64,000 nt of DNA from Aureobasidium sp. EXF-3400 (taxonomy: Eukaryota; Ascomycota; Dothideomycetes; Dothideales; Saccotheciaceae): the NCBI GenBank assembly GCA_024195585.1, contig SWBL01000239.1, positions 17,487 through 81,486 of the forward strand, given 5' to 3'. Below the pieces are notes generated by a model. That model worked only from the letters and a program-made list of their open reading frames with translations. It searched no databases and was not told the origin of the DNA. A program made the position numbers and the translations under genes. Position 1 is the first letter of the stretch, and every line of letters starts with the position of its first letter. Below, one piece after another: positions 33,851-45,484 of the stretch.

Positions 33851-34607
33851 CTCTCTTTTTGCAATTTTTGTCCACCTCACCATTTCTCTTACCAATCCCA
33901 TCTCTACTGTTCTCACACGCTCTCTCCTCCCTCTTGATCGTCTTGTTTATTTTGCGCTTTCTTTCTTTCTTCCAATTACCAACAAAAACTCTCGAGGTTC
34001 ACCAACACCCCGTCAAGAAACCACAACTTTCTCCACCGATGCAGTATTTTGTAATCCTCTGTTCTGACCAGTCTGGCGTTTCCTTCTGATTACCACCCAC
34101 CGTACCGATAGCCAAGGGGCATCTCAAGGCTCTTCAGTATATTGCTGTGGACTTGCGTTCAGCCTTGAGCGACACTGCTACTTGTATGCTCGAGCATCGG
34201 GTCAATATCACACTAGCTCTCCCTCATCATATCCTTCATTAGCGTCGTCGTAGGCAAGAGACGGAGGAGCTGCACCAGACAAGGATTTTCCATTAGGGAT
34301 GGTGAATCAAGTAGTAGTCATGAGGATACATGGATGGACCAGGAGGCAAATAGAGAGTGCGCTGTTGCTTGTACGCCATTGTGTAAGCTTGCCCAGTCAA
34401 ACTTCATGACTGAATTGCTTGAGGAAGCTATGGTACAATAATTCTCATTCGCATCCATCGAAGCTCAGATGAAATCATCTGCCTATTCTCATCCTCCCGT
34501 ATCTTTCCTTCTGTATTCATTAAAGGAAGAAGAACCATCCGTAACCAGTAAAATAAACGCCCCCGCTCATGTTTGAAGATGCCATGCAGAAGGTTTGTTC
34601 ATTCATC
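33851..34607. other. Intergenic region
   Basis: Begins with the Pol III T-run terminator of the tRNA and a pyrimidine-rich stretch. The rest is the 3' flank of RPT4. No gene supported. Confidence 0.5.
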
Positions 34608-35949
34608 TTACAGCTTCTGGTACTCGAGCTTGCCTTCAAGTTTCTTTGATTCGGCAACCTTACGGACGGCCTTGTTGAAATCGTCTTGGTTGATAGCGTC
34701 ACGGTAATCCTTGATGGCGAAAAGACCGCTAGAAAGATATGATGTCAGTATGTTTTGCTGCTGGAGCGCATGCGGGATAAGTGGGAAGAACTCACGCTTC
34801 GGTCACGACGTTTCTCAAATCGGCACCGTTGAGCTGGTCGCTCATCTTGACAACACTCTCGTAGTCAATCTCACCCTCCTTTTGCACACCCTCGGCGTGA
34901 ATCTTGAGAATCTCCATACGGCCAACCTCGTTGGGCAAGGGAATTTCAATCTTTCTGTCCAGACGACCGGCACGCAACAAGGCAGGATCGAGGGTGTCGG
35001 GTCTGTTTGTAGCCATGATGATCTTTGTCTTTCCCAGGTAATCGAAACCGTCGAGTTGGTTGAGGAGTTCCATCAAGGTTCTTTGAATCTCTCTGTCGGC
35101 AGAGGTACCTTCCGAGAATCTGCGGCCACCGATGGCATCGATTTCATCCATGAAGATGATACAGGGTTCGTGTTCTCTGGCGTAGCCGAACATTTCGCGG
35201 ATGAGACGGGCGGATTCACCAATGTACTTGTCGACGATGGCGGATGAGACGACTGGGATGTGTTAGTGGAAGAGTGCAGAATGGTGCATCAAAGGACATA
35301 CCCTTGAGGAAGTTTGTTTCCAGACTGCTGGCAACAGCCCTGGCTAGGAGAGTCTTTCCGGTACCGGGAGGGCCGTATAGCAAGACACCCTTTGGCGGCT
35401 TGATGCCGACTCTAAGGAAGAGCTCGGGATTCTTCAGCGGCAGCTCGATGACCTCGCGCAACTCTCTAATCTGCTCGTTCAAACCACCGATACCAGCAAA
35501 GTTGATCTGACCAGGGTCCTCGAGGGACATGTTGTAGACGAGCGGGTCGACTTCTCGCGGGAGCATGCGCATGATTGTGAGGGTTGTCATGTCGAGAGCG
35601 ACGCGGGTTCCTTGCTTGAGCTTGAGCTTGTCGACCTTTGACCTGCATCCGACGACATAGCGAGGGCCTGAGGATGCCTTGACGATGACTAGACGTGGAT
35701 TAGCTGTGTCCCTTTGATTGTTGATGACGAAGACGCACATCTCTCCTCGTCCAGCTGCTTCAAGACTTCTCCGATGATCTGACCGACACTCTGCAGAGCC
35801 TTGATGTTGTCCTCGGAAACATCAAAGTCGTGTTGCAGGCCCTTGATCTCTAACCGCAGCGCCTTGAGCTTTGCCTCCCATTCTCTTGATTCCAGCAACT
35901 TGGTCTTGTATCCGTCCAGCGCGTGTTCTCTCTCAGGATCGGCGCTCAT
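34608..35949 (-). CDS. RPT4: 26S proteasome regulatory ATPase subunit RPT4
   Basis: Four exons, complement(join(34608..34728,34796..35252,35302..35688,35739..35949)), 391 residues, introns of 67, 49 and 50 bp. RPT4 is one of six AAA+ ATPases in the base of the 19S cap that unfold substrates and thread them into the core. An N-terminal coiled coil (residues ~10-65) precedes the OB fold ([21 protein letters not shown]). Walker A is GPPGTGKT at 176-183, Walker [10 protein letters not shown] at ~231-239, and the arginine-finger region is [13 protein letters not shown]. The paralogue-specific spacer [13 protein letters not shown] and the ending lacking HbYX both fit RPT4 rather than RPT2, 3 or 5. 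Confidence 0.95.
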
Positions 35950-36668
35950 GATGGCTGATGTGAAATGCGGGTATTTGGATGGACTCGTGTGATGTGAAGG
36001 CGGCGGCGACAAGGTGATGATGGACGGTGTTTGGAGCGATTGCGAGTGCTTCGGACTGACAGCTTCCAATGCCGTCACATGTAATGCCAAGACTTTTGCA
36101 TTGTAGTGCTTGTTTCACAACTCGTCGCTGCCTCCTTCACAACTCCTCGCGTCCTCCATCGTCTCACTCTCGCACTCTCACCTCCTGCCTGAAACACTCC
36201 TTCCTGGTGTCGCACCGACTTTGTTCTGTTCGTCCAAGCCTCGGTATCGCCTCTTTGCTCTTCGCTCTGTCCAGACTACGCCTCAAGACTGTTTTCGACT
36301 TGCCTTGGTACAGGCACTCTATTTCGTGGCTGAGGTGTCTAATTTCACCGACACCGCCCGACTGCGGTGTCTATATCTTCGTTGCAAGAGTCAGTCTGTA
36401 GGCGCCCACGGGCTTGCCAAGCTGTAAACTGTGCCACATAGCCTCCTGCATTTGATCCTTCGCTCCTCAATGACTTTTTCCACCAACAACCATGGCTGAT
36501 GCGGTGTCAATGCTGTAATTTTAGGCCTTTGTCTTGCTTGCTCTGGTAGGTAAAACTTTTCATAATATATAGCCTCTATTCCTCGAATAATCCTACCTCA
36601 TCTATCAATTCATACCATTCCACACCACCATCTCGCACCATACACCCATACCTTCTCCACCCATCAAC
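35950..36668. promoter_or_regulatory. Divergent promoter region, RPT4 / four-TM protein
   Basis: About 720 bp between divergent starts, holding both promoters. A pyrimidine-rich plus-strand stretch lies at 36120-36240. No proteasome-associated control element (GGTGGCAAA) was noticed. Confidence 0.4.
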
Positions 36669-37317
36669 ATGAATACCAATACCGCTTACGAACCTGCTGC
36701 CCGATCCTCGTTCGATGAGCAAGCACGCCCGAAAGATATTCAACGATCCATCGATGGCAAGCCCCTCTGGAGGAAAGCTTTCCTCATCACTTTCTGGGTA
36801 TTGCAAATCATCGTCTGCATTGTCGGATGGGGTTTCGGAGCTTTCAGTCTCGTCGTCAAATCATACTCGGAAGATGACAAGTCTCAGATGCTCTTGAGTA
36901 CGTATACCTATACTCTTGAAAGAGGAGCCATTACTCATGAATCTCAAAGTGTTGCCGCTGGTATTTATATATCGTGGTCCAGCGTATGCTTCATCCTCAT
37001 CGTCACCGAGATCGTCATGTTTTCACGAAGAAACCTGAAACCTTGGTTCGAGGTCACTTCATCCTCCATCAAGACGGCACTGTGGTTGGTCTTCTTCTTG
37101 ATCGCTATCCATGATGCTGCCGTCTACGGTCTCGCCGGGATCTCTCTCTACATGTATGGAGTCTTCACGTAAGTTCTGGGTACGATTCTTGACTGAGTGT
37201 ACTCGATTCTGACTGTGTCGTAGGATTCTGTTTCTTACTCCTCTCACATACTCGGCCCGTGTGTTGCATCAACAACGCAAAAGCGCTCGCGTCCCTGTGG
37301 TATCGAGTGTAGTTTAG
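36669..37317 (+). CDS. Four-TM fungal membrane protein, unknown function
   Basis: Two exons, join(36669..37168,37224..37317), 197 residues, 55 bp intron (GTAAGT...TAG). A short polar N-terminus precedes four hydrophobic segments: FLITFWVLQIIVCIVGWGFG, ISWSSVCFILIVTEIVMF, ALWLVFFLIAIHDAAVYGLA and a last one spanning the splice site (YMYGVFTILFLTPLTYSA). The layout is like small fungal MARVEL-type proteins, but no diagnostic motif is visible. The C-terminus is basic (HQQRKSARVPV). Real gene by composition and clean splicing; function not assigned. Confidence 0.75.
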
Positions 37318-37823
37318 GCCATACCTGAGCACCAGCAAATGTTAGACTGGCTGGGAGACCTCTGTCAGGCCCTGTATCTGTCCAAATTCAATAGATAAAT
37401 GACCATGTCACGGCCAAAGAGTGATGAACATCTTCGCAGAAAACGAATCAACTCTCGAGTTTCAATCATCTATTGTCTTCCTTGATCGCAAAATGGATCC
37501 TGCTTAAGTATGTTCATTCCTCGTGACATTTTTGCATCGACAGGACGCTGTTTGGCTAGATGGCAGTTCTTGCCGCCTTGGCGAGTCTGTTTGTTATGAT
37601 CTTTCCCCAACTTCAAGCCGCCGTCTCATGCCCACTATACATCCTTCTCGACATGCGAAAATAAGTAGCTCAAGCCCGGCGCAACTCAGACAAAAAATCT
37701 CGACTGAATGATTACCATTGAGTTCTCATTGAGCACGGATTGTCTCGCAACCACAACCCTTCGACTTTCTTCTTGACGTCCGTGTCGCTGGTCATACTAT
37801 AGGGTCTTAACTGGCATGTCAAG
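37318..37823. other. Intergenic region
   Basis: 506 bp between same-strand genes. No feature seen. Confidence 0.5.
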
Positions 37824-39368
37824 ATGCCAGGTCAGGATATCGAAAGCAGACTGAATTTCTTCGAGTACGACAAAAGTGCTTGCGAAGCAGCAATCCGCGG
37901 CGAGAAGATCCCTCACGCTTTGGGCCTTCAACTCACACGCAACTGTAGCGTTCATGGCATCCGTTATCACCCTGGATTTGGCAAGGAGTTGCGTGGTGCC
38001 TTCCCTGAGTTTACTCGAGCGCTCAATGCCCGCAGTATCATGAGGAACCAGATTCCTTTGATGAGCAGTGAGATCGAGTTTCCATACTGCATCTGGCATC
38101 CTCAAATCGCTACAGAAGCAACATATCGCGAGCTAGTCTGCAGATATTCCAATCTGACGTACCAGGTTGGCAGAGCATGTGCTGTGGCTGGATACTTGGA
38201 CTTTTATAACGAACTGGACATCCTGCCCGAGGTGCACATTGCCGAAGAAGCTCGCGAAGCTGGAAATTTGGCCATATACGATAACATCATGTCTAAGTCT
38301 GTGCGGTACGCTGTCATGAACGACTATACTCGCACTGTCTCTACAAGTCCGAGATCCGGGGCTTGTCTCAATGGTGACACTGCAGTCTGTCTCTCTTTAG
38401 ATCAGAAGTAAGCGATGTCTCACGCTGACGACTTCGATCTCGAGGACGAGGACGAAGACGAAGAACCTTTCTACTTTATCGAGTCTCGAGGCTACAACAT
38501 TCACACATTTGACATCACCGAGGACATGAATATCGACATTCATAACACTGAAGTCCCGGATGCTACCATATCTCCACTTCTCCTCGACCTTCTGTCTTCG
38601 CCACTGCCATTCGACCTTCCAGCCATCAACAAAAACCTTCTGATCTTGATGGCAGCTTATTATGGTGATATAGATCGATACGCAAGACTACGTCGACCTG
38701 AACCCGTTCACCAAGAAATAAACTGCTGTGTCCGAGGTATCTTCCACAACACCATGTTCGCCATTTGGTGGTCCAAACAACAGCAGCAAAACCCGCTCAT
38801 CGACTATCGTCTCGATAAAGCTATCTCCGCTCGAATGATTATGAATAATGTTTTGCATCGCATGCAAGCACACTCAAATCAACATGGCGATCCCTACATG
38901 ATCTGGTAACCATCCATCGCAGCAGAATCGACTTATTGCGAGTTATACCGCATGCGCCCCTCAATGGCACCACAGATCCTTCGTGCATGCATTGCAGGCA
39001 GATATGTTGATCTGTTCAAGAGAATTCTCTCTGAAGTCCAACCAGATTATGCCGTGCTCGCCGACGCCAATATCGCAGGTGGTTTATTCGATGATGACAT
39101 TGAAAAGAGAGTGGCCGAATTGGATGGAAAGGTCATCCGCATCAACTGGCACGAGATTTGGAAGCGTGGATCTGTTAAGGGTCTCCAGGTTGTTTCGAAC
39201 AAATTGTCTGATTACACAAGCCGTGCGGTCAGTTCGGACTTTGATGGCTTGTATGAGGGTTATGAATGTAATGCTGCAGGGATCGAGGTCTTTGGATCTT
39301 TGCCTGAAGACTGGAAGAGCTTCCCTTCAGGTCCTTTGTTGAAGCTTGATTACGATGATTGGCCGTGA
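37824..39368 (+). pseudogene. Broken two-repeat fungal gene with two in-frame TAA stops
   Basis: One reading frame runs 515 codons from ATG 37824 to TGA 39368 with just two interruptions, TAA at 38409-38411 and TAA at 38907-38909, and no frameshift. The two halves resemble each other: YCIWHPQIATEATYREL with RACAVAGYLDFYNEL in the first and YMIW(stop)PSIAAESTYCEL with RACIAGRYVDLFKRIL in the second. So the second stop replaces the residue aligned to His in IWHP. Between them is a conserved-looking middle (RGYNIHTFDITEDMNID, ILMAAYYGDIDRYARLRRPEP, FHNTMFAIWWSKQ). I recall similar fungal hypothetical proteins but no function. Probably a recent pseudogene; stop readthrough is the alternative. Confidence 0.7.
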
Positions 39369-39976
39369 AGCGGTGGAATCTCGTTATGTATCAGACATGC
39401 TGCCCAGGAGGCCGTTGCTTAATCTATGCTCGATAGTGGTGTCAGATTCGAATGCTTCGTCTTCAAGAATCCATTCTGAACTCCGACCTACAAGATGAGA
39501 GGAGACACAGCACAGGCTATGACCGAACACTCCCATCATCGCTCCGGCAAGATATCTCGACCGCTATAGGAGCATGCAAGCCACATCCCGCACCCCCGTA
39601 TCGAACTCCTCTCAACCACCAGGAGATCATCAGTGTTCTGCCGTTGCGACCCTTGTATCTCGATCGAAACCGTTAACCAACTGCCCGTATATGAAACATG
39701 TAATCCCACAACATGAAGGACACGTAGTTCGGCCGTTGCAGCAGCCCTGAAAGACAACCGAAACGGGTCTTCACGGAAAAGACCGGTGCAAGATAGGAGG
39801 TATGAGACTACTAGACTAGACTGTTTATCGAGCAGACCAGACCGATACTTCAGAAGTCCTTGGCCATCGTGACTGAACACATGATCAGGAAAGTCGGAAG
39901 AAGAGTTGAGAGTAGAAGAAAAGTGGGAGGAAGAAGTTGAATATCATATACTCATAGAAAGATTGTGTTCAACGAA
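39369..39976. other. Intergenic region
   Basis: 608 bp between the broken gene and the 3' end of the transporter gene. Nothing recognised. Confidence 0.5.
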
Positions 39977-41298
39977 TCACGCGCTCTTGATATTAACAAG
40001 TCCCGGGCTCTTAGCCTCATCTTCGCTAATCCTCTTCCCCGCCACTTCCTCATCTCTTTCCCTCGCCATCTCAACATCGACCTGCCCCGAAACTTGTCTA
40101 TACTCTGACACTCTGTTCAAAGCTTGCCCATAGAAGCCGCGGAAAGCAGGTGCACCGCCGAGTTGGTAGTAAGCCAATCCACCAAGTGCGATGGAGAAGC
40201 CGACGAATTGAATGCCAGTGACGGTGTCGTGATAGAAGAGCATGGACGCAAAGACGATCATGATGTTTTTGAGTACACCGCTGAGTGTGAGGACCAAGGA
40301 GGAGGTTTTGCCAATCTGTGAAGCTTTGTCAGTAAACACATCCCATAGAACCAGTCTTTGGGATTGGGGGAATATAACTCACCAAAAGCAACGAAGCAAA
40401 GTTGAGCAAAAATGCCGCCGCCGCATTGATCAAAAGTGTAAACACACCCACTCTCTCGAAATCCGCAAAAGTCATATGAGGAGCCTCAAACACCAGTGCC
40501 AAAATGCCGTTCGTAACAGCACACACCGGAGCAAAATAGTACAGCGAAACCAGGGGATCCATCTTAAATTCTGCAGACAGCAGGCGTTGAATCATAACCA
40601 GACGGGTGGCTTCAAACACAATACCAGAGAGTTGGTAGGCTACGCCTAGAATGTTGAATTGGACTTCACCCAGGGAGGCGACCACCACTCCCACAACGAT
40701 GATGCAGATATTGCCAAATGCTGAGAGCGAAGGCTCAGAGAGGCGGAATAGCCAAGTAGCGAGGAGGACTGCAATGGGAGCTGCGGCTTTGAGCATCTGC
40801 ACGAAACTGACGCTGAGGTAGAGATATGTGACATTTCCGCAGACCAGAGAAAGAGAGAAGAGTAAACCGATGGGGAGGATGGCGCGGAGGTAGGTTCGTT
40901 TGGTCATGGGGACTGTATGTCTAGAATCGAGGTATCCGGTATAGCGAGCCATGATTTGCGTCACCACGGCTGAGGAAAACATATGCCATGCGGTGAGGAA
41001 AATGGGATATTTGAAGTCGGCATTGTGTAGGATCCATTTGTTGAAGAGAATGACTAGAGAACTCATGCCGATCCATAGTCTGGTTTGGTGTAAGTCGAGG
41101 AGTTGGGTTGCTTGGTGTAGGGAACAACAAGACTTACGCTATGAAAAATGCAGGATGCAGCGACGACACAGCTGATGGTGTGGCTGGCATATCTTCGCTA
41201 TGTACGCTTTCACTGTCGCTTATATCGTGTGCGTATTCGTCCGGCGATAGCAAAGGCGCATTCTGCTCTGATTTTTCGTTCAACTCCTCCTGACCCAT
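39977..41298 (-). CDS. Triose-phosphate-transporter-family (DMT/SLC35-like) carrier
   Basis: Three exons, complement(join(39977..40315,40383..41079,41138..41298)), 398 residues. About ten hydrophobic segments in the drug/metabolite-transporter fold. Family landmarks: LFNKWILHNADFKYPIFLTAWHM near the start, FVQMLKAAAPIAVLL in the middle and KTSSLVLTLSGVLKNIMIV near the end. Acidic N- and C-terminal tails should face the cytosol. Fungal members move nucleotide sugars or phosphorylated metabolites across Golgi, ER or other membranes; the substrate is not predictable here. Splice joins restore conserved helices (the first intron falls within the first helix, FFIALWIGMSSL). Confidence 0.9.
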
Positions 41299-42572
41299 CT
41301 TAAATGCTGCAGCTCTTTCCCACTTTCGACAAAGAAATGGAATAAGAAAAAATTGTTGTCGCACAAAAAGGGTGTTGATGGAGAAGAAGCGGGACCAGAA
41401 TACGGTGGACGAGCGGGTGTATATATGAGAAAGGGAAAAAGGATGCGATATTACAATATTACCAGAGCCGCATGCAAATATCAGAAGAGGAAGCAAGGGG
41501 AGTTGGATACGAGAGGGGGTGGACCACAGTGGCTTTTTGTGAAATCCTTTGTTTCCTTGCCTGGGGGTTGCTTGTCTACATCGCTGACCGTAAAGAGTCT
41601 ATTTCGTGCGATACGAAAAGGATTGGCTTGATGACCTTGTAAACGTTCCTCGTACCTACTCCGGATGCACTCGGCGTGCTTGGGGCAGCCCAAAAGTCAA
41701 AGTCAAAATAAAAGCCGTGTGTTGTGTACAGCTGAGAGAAAAGAGAGAAACGGCGATTCTCATGCCCCCACTGCTTGCCGAAAATAGCATACACAGTAAC
41801 GACAGGGCTACAACCGTACGGTGCATTGCTCTTTACAGAACTCTAGATGCGCCGGTGAGCCTATCAAACCAACGTTCAGATACCAACACTTTTTCGGCTG
41901 CTATTGCTACAGAGGCATCAATAACCAGTGAACAGACCCCAGTATGTTGTTTCATTTCGACGTGCGCCATGGCTGCTTTTCAGCTTCCAAGGCTGAACCG
42001 TACACAAACGAGGCCAAGCTGAGTGGTCGACCTGATCTGCGGCGCAGTGGTGCTGGGCATGTCACTTCGTATAGGCGCAGTAGTTTTGCGCACGTGTGTG
42101 GGGGTGATGAGAAACCAAACCTTCTTCACAGCGCCGCATCTTCCGCCAAAAAGCCGTGTCATTAAACTTAGAGTACGAGATGCGTGATGATGGGCTGCTG
42201 ATCTATATTTTGACCGAGCTGACACGTGCCTAAACGGGTAAAGCTCATCAGGGAGCATAAATATCAACTACACCTTTTGCTACATAGGTGATCATGCGTT
42301 CGCATCTGCATATGCATCGCGGACGTTTTCTCTCAGAGCAGTTCATCAGATGCACATCTGAAACAAAATTTCAGAAAAGGGATGAGTTGAATATAGGAGA
42401 TTGAGTTTCTATTGTCGCATCCCTATAACGCTGTGAAAACGGATTTATACGGAGGTGTATTCCTGCAGTGTGGTTTGCGGGATATATGCAGTGTTGCTGT
42501 TGCTGACGTACAACGCTGGTGCATGAACTTTTTGATTGCTTGCTAAGCCTTGCCTGCAGATGCTGTTTTACT
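41299..42572. other. Intergenic region
   Basis: About 1.27 kb holding the transporter promoter and the aldo-keto reductase 3' flank. Short ORFs overlap on both strands without motifs. No gene supported. Confidence 0.5.
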
Positions 42573-43537
42573 CTAGTTGTCTACGGCTTGAACAATTGCA
42601 CCTGCGGCGCCCTGGTCTAGATCGTCGAGCTTGCTCATGTCCTCCTTGCTGATCTCGAAGTCGTAGATGTCTGCGTTTTCCTTGATTCTGCTGGGGGTGT
42701 CGCTCTTGGGAAGAGGGACCTAGGAGAAGTATGTCAGTGTCGGCTTCACGAACAAGCGAATGAGTAACGTCTTCGAACTTACCCATCCCTTTTGCAAGCA
42801 GTAACGGATCAAGACTTGACCAGTCGACTTCTTGTACTTCTCAGAGAGCGACTTGAGAGTTGGGTCGTCAGCCTTCTGGTTGCGGACCAGGGGGCAGTAG
42901 GCCTCGACGACGATGTTGTTGGCCTGGCAGAACTCGACAGCCACGCGCTGCTGGTTCCAGGGGTGCAGCTAGAAAGTCTTGTCAACAATGCATGAACCAA
43001 TGACATGTTCAAGAACCAACACACCTCAATCTGGTTGACATGCGGGGGGTAGACCTGAGCGAATGACTTCAACTCCTCAATCTGGCCTTTGCCAAAGTTG
43101 CTAACACCAATAGCCTTGGCCTTGCCTTCTTTGTGCAGTCTCTCCAGAGCAGTCCACATGAGCTTTCTGCCCTCAGGACCAGAGCTGGGGCTGTGGATCA
43201 AGAACAAGTCGACGTATCCACCCTGGTCAATCTTGTTTACACTCTCGACGAGCGATTGGTATGTCTCCTCCTCATCCTTGCCTGCGAATAGGATCTTGGT
43301 GGTGATGAAGACGTCCTTGCGGTCAACGTTGGACTCCTTGACAGCATCACCGACCAACTGCTCGTTGGCGTAGTATTGTGCGCTGTCAATGTGACGGTAG
43401 CCAGCCTCGAGGGCAGTCAAACACGATGTCTTGCAAGTAGGGCCATGCGATTGGTAGACACCGAACCCGAGAGCGGGGATCTTGACCGACGAATTCGGCA
43501 GAGGAAGGGTAGTCTGAAGGGTGAATTGGGAAGACAT
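42573..43537 (-). CDS. Aldo-keto reductase
   Basis: Three exons, complement(join(42573..42719,42783..42968,43025..43537)), 281 residues from MSSQF. NAD(P)H-dependent carbonyl reductase with a TIM barrel. The catalytic tetrad is visible: Asp and Tyr in HIDSAQYYANE, Lys in ITTKI, His in FLIHSP. NADPH-binding signatures are IGVSNFGKGQIEEL and, across the second intron, LPKSDTPSRIKEN. The frame extends upstream to ATGs at 43615 and 43633, adding an Arg/Ser/Leu-rich leader that ends RAYT just before MSSQ, like a mitochondrial presequence. Shares a divergent promoter with MRI1. Substrate not predictable. Confidence 0.94.
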
Positions 43538-43890
43538 GGTGTATGCGCGGGTTTGAAGCTTTGCAGGATTGAGTATGTGACTTGAAAGAGCAGAGAGACG
43601 TTGGAGAGGCGACATGGCCTCGCTGCTATGCATGAGGGGTCAACAAATACTCGAGCTAGCTTCTAAAGTAATGACGACACTACGCGCGCGGTAAGGTTGA
43701 CCAAGTGGGGGCATCTTGGGCCTTGTTGAGATGCCATCCTGATGGCAACTGAGCACCAGTGGTGGTCTCGAAGGTAACGACTGCCCATCTAAGCTCATGC
43801 AGCGGGGCAGAAATCGACATTTTGGCGGGGCAGAGAAATTTGGCAAACGCGCTACTCATCCGTATTTACAGAATATCAATCACATCAACC
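43538..43890. promoter_or_regulatory. Divergent promoter region, aldo-keto reductase / MRI1
   Basis: 353 bp between the divergent starts. The left ~95 bp may also code for the optional presequence of the reductase. No operator recognised. Confidence 0.4.
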
Positions 43891-45133
43891 ATGGTTCTCG
43901 AAGCAATCAAATACAGCCGCGGCAAGTTGGACATCTTGGACCAACTTCAGTTGCCTCACACCGAGGTCTACGATGAGGTCAAGTCTGCTCAGGATGCGTG
44001 GCACGCCATTAAGGAGATGAGAACCCGTGGCGCGCCAGCCATTGCCATTGTTGCTGCCTTGGGTCTCGCTGTCGAACTTGAACTTATTGCAAGCAAGAAA
44101 GAGCTCTCAAGCATTGCCGAAGAGGTCGAATTCTTTATCAAGGAGAAGCTCGAGTACCTGGTTACTAGCAGACCCACCGCTGTGAACTTGGCAGATGCTG
44201 CCAGAAAACTGCAGAAGATTGTGCAGACTGCTGCCAAAGATCAAAATGCCTCGGGAACTTCTGTCAAGGATGCATATGTCAAGGCTGCAGAGCAGATGCT
44301 TGTTGATGATGTCTCGGACAACAAGGCCATCGGTGAGCACGGTGCCGACTGGATCCTCAAGAACGCTGCCGGAGGCAAGGATCAGGTTAGCATCTTGACC
44401 CACTGTAACACTGGGTGAGTATTCAAGGCGAAATATGTGTATGAATGTCATGTACTGATATCGATCGAGATCTCTGGCCACTGCGGGCTACGGTACTGCA
44501 CTTGGAGTCATTCGCTCGGTTCACGCTAGAGGATCGCTCAAGAGAGCATTCTGCAGCGAAACCAGACCCTACAACCAGGGATCACGTTTGACCGCTTTCG
44601 AGCTGGTACACGACAAGATTCCCGCAACGCTGATTACCGACTCGATGGCCGCTGCAATGCTCCGTCTCAAGGGACCTACGGAGAACGTGGCTGCGATCGT
44701 GGTTGGAGCTGACCGCGTAGCGGCCAATGGAGACACTGCAAACAAGATCGGTACCTACTCGCTAGCAATTTTGGCCAAGCACCACGGAGTCAAGTTCTTG
44801 GTAGCAGCACCACGCACAACTATCGATCTCGAGACCAAGTCTGGAGCAGACATTGTGATTGAGGAGAGAGCAGGTAAAGAAATGACGATGATCAAGGGAC
44901 CTTGCTTCAAGGGAGAGTCTCTGGATCTTGAGCAGATCGAGACGGTCAGCATTGCTGCCAACGGAATCGATGTGTGGAACCCTGCTTTCGATGTGACGCC
45001 GGCAGAGTTGATTGATGGAGTTGTGACCGAGAAGGGAGTGGTGGAGAAGGGATCAGATGGAGCGTTCCATTTCGAGGATATTTTTGCCGCTCCTGGCTCC
45101 GAGGTCAAGCCTACAACTGTCGGAGGCCTCTGA
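43891..45133 (+). CDS. MRI1: Methylthioribose-1-phosphate isomerase
   Basis: Two exons, join(43891..44414,44470..45133), 395 residues, 55 bp intron. Converts 5-methylthioribose-1-phosphate to the ribulose form in the methionine salvage pathway, and is related to eIF2B alpha/beta/delta. Landmarks: [20 protein letters not shown] at the N-terminus, [10 protein letters not shown], the catalytic cysteine in LTHCNTG (about residue 172) and catalytic aspartate in [18 protein letters not shown] (about 256), then VAAPRTTID and the terminal [18 protein letters not shown]. The catalytic Cys and Asp separate it from the eIF2B regulatory subunits. Full length. Confidence 0.97.
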
Positions 45134-45214
45134 GAGAGAACAAAAGGATAGCAAGATGCGCGTAGAATCAACATAGACCGAGCTCTTTAATATACATCAT
45201 GTCTTGAGGACGAT

Positions 45215-45484
45215 CTAATTTTGACTTGTACTGTTCGAGTTGGCGGAAGAGGATTCAGTTTGGTCTTGCTGACCAGAGGCGGCGAGAAGCTCGTCGATCT
45301 TTGCTTCAAGGGCAGCGAGGTGGTTCTCCAGAGCAGTGGCGGTTTGTTCGCCGCGATTCAGTTCCTGGAATGCCTAGAGATGTGTGTCAGAGGATGCAGC
45401 TGTCTTGTCTTGGGCATATCGTACCTTGGCAAAGTCGGCATCCTGCGAGTCGGGCTCAGTGTCTCCGTTCTGCTTGGGCGGCAT
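45215..45484 (-). CDS. Small 72-residue coiled-coil protein
   Basis: Too short for a standard ORF search. Two exons, complement(join(45215..45373,45425..45484)), 51 bp intron (GTACGA...TAG). It begins MPPKQNGDTEPDSQDADFAK, then a heptad-like helix (AFQELNRGEQTATALENHLA and ALEAKIDELLAAS) and a polar Ser/Gln/Asn tail. The alternating Leu/Ala pattern suggests a short coiled coil, perhaps a small subunit of a complex. It starts 246 bp from the PAN1 start on the other strand, so the two share a promoter. No family named. Confidence 0.65.

Noticed and set aside
38408..38470. Intron removing the first TAA of the broken gene (GTAAGC donor, GCTGAC branch)
   Set aside because: The donor leaves phase 2 and no nearby AG gives a phase-2 acceptor that continues the downstream frame.
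41353..42267. Short ORFs in the gap between transporter and aldo-keto reductase
   Set aside because: Overlapping on both strands, no conserved motif, no plausible exon chain.
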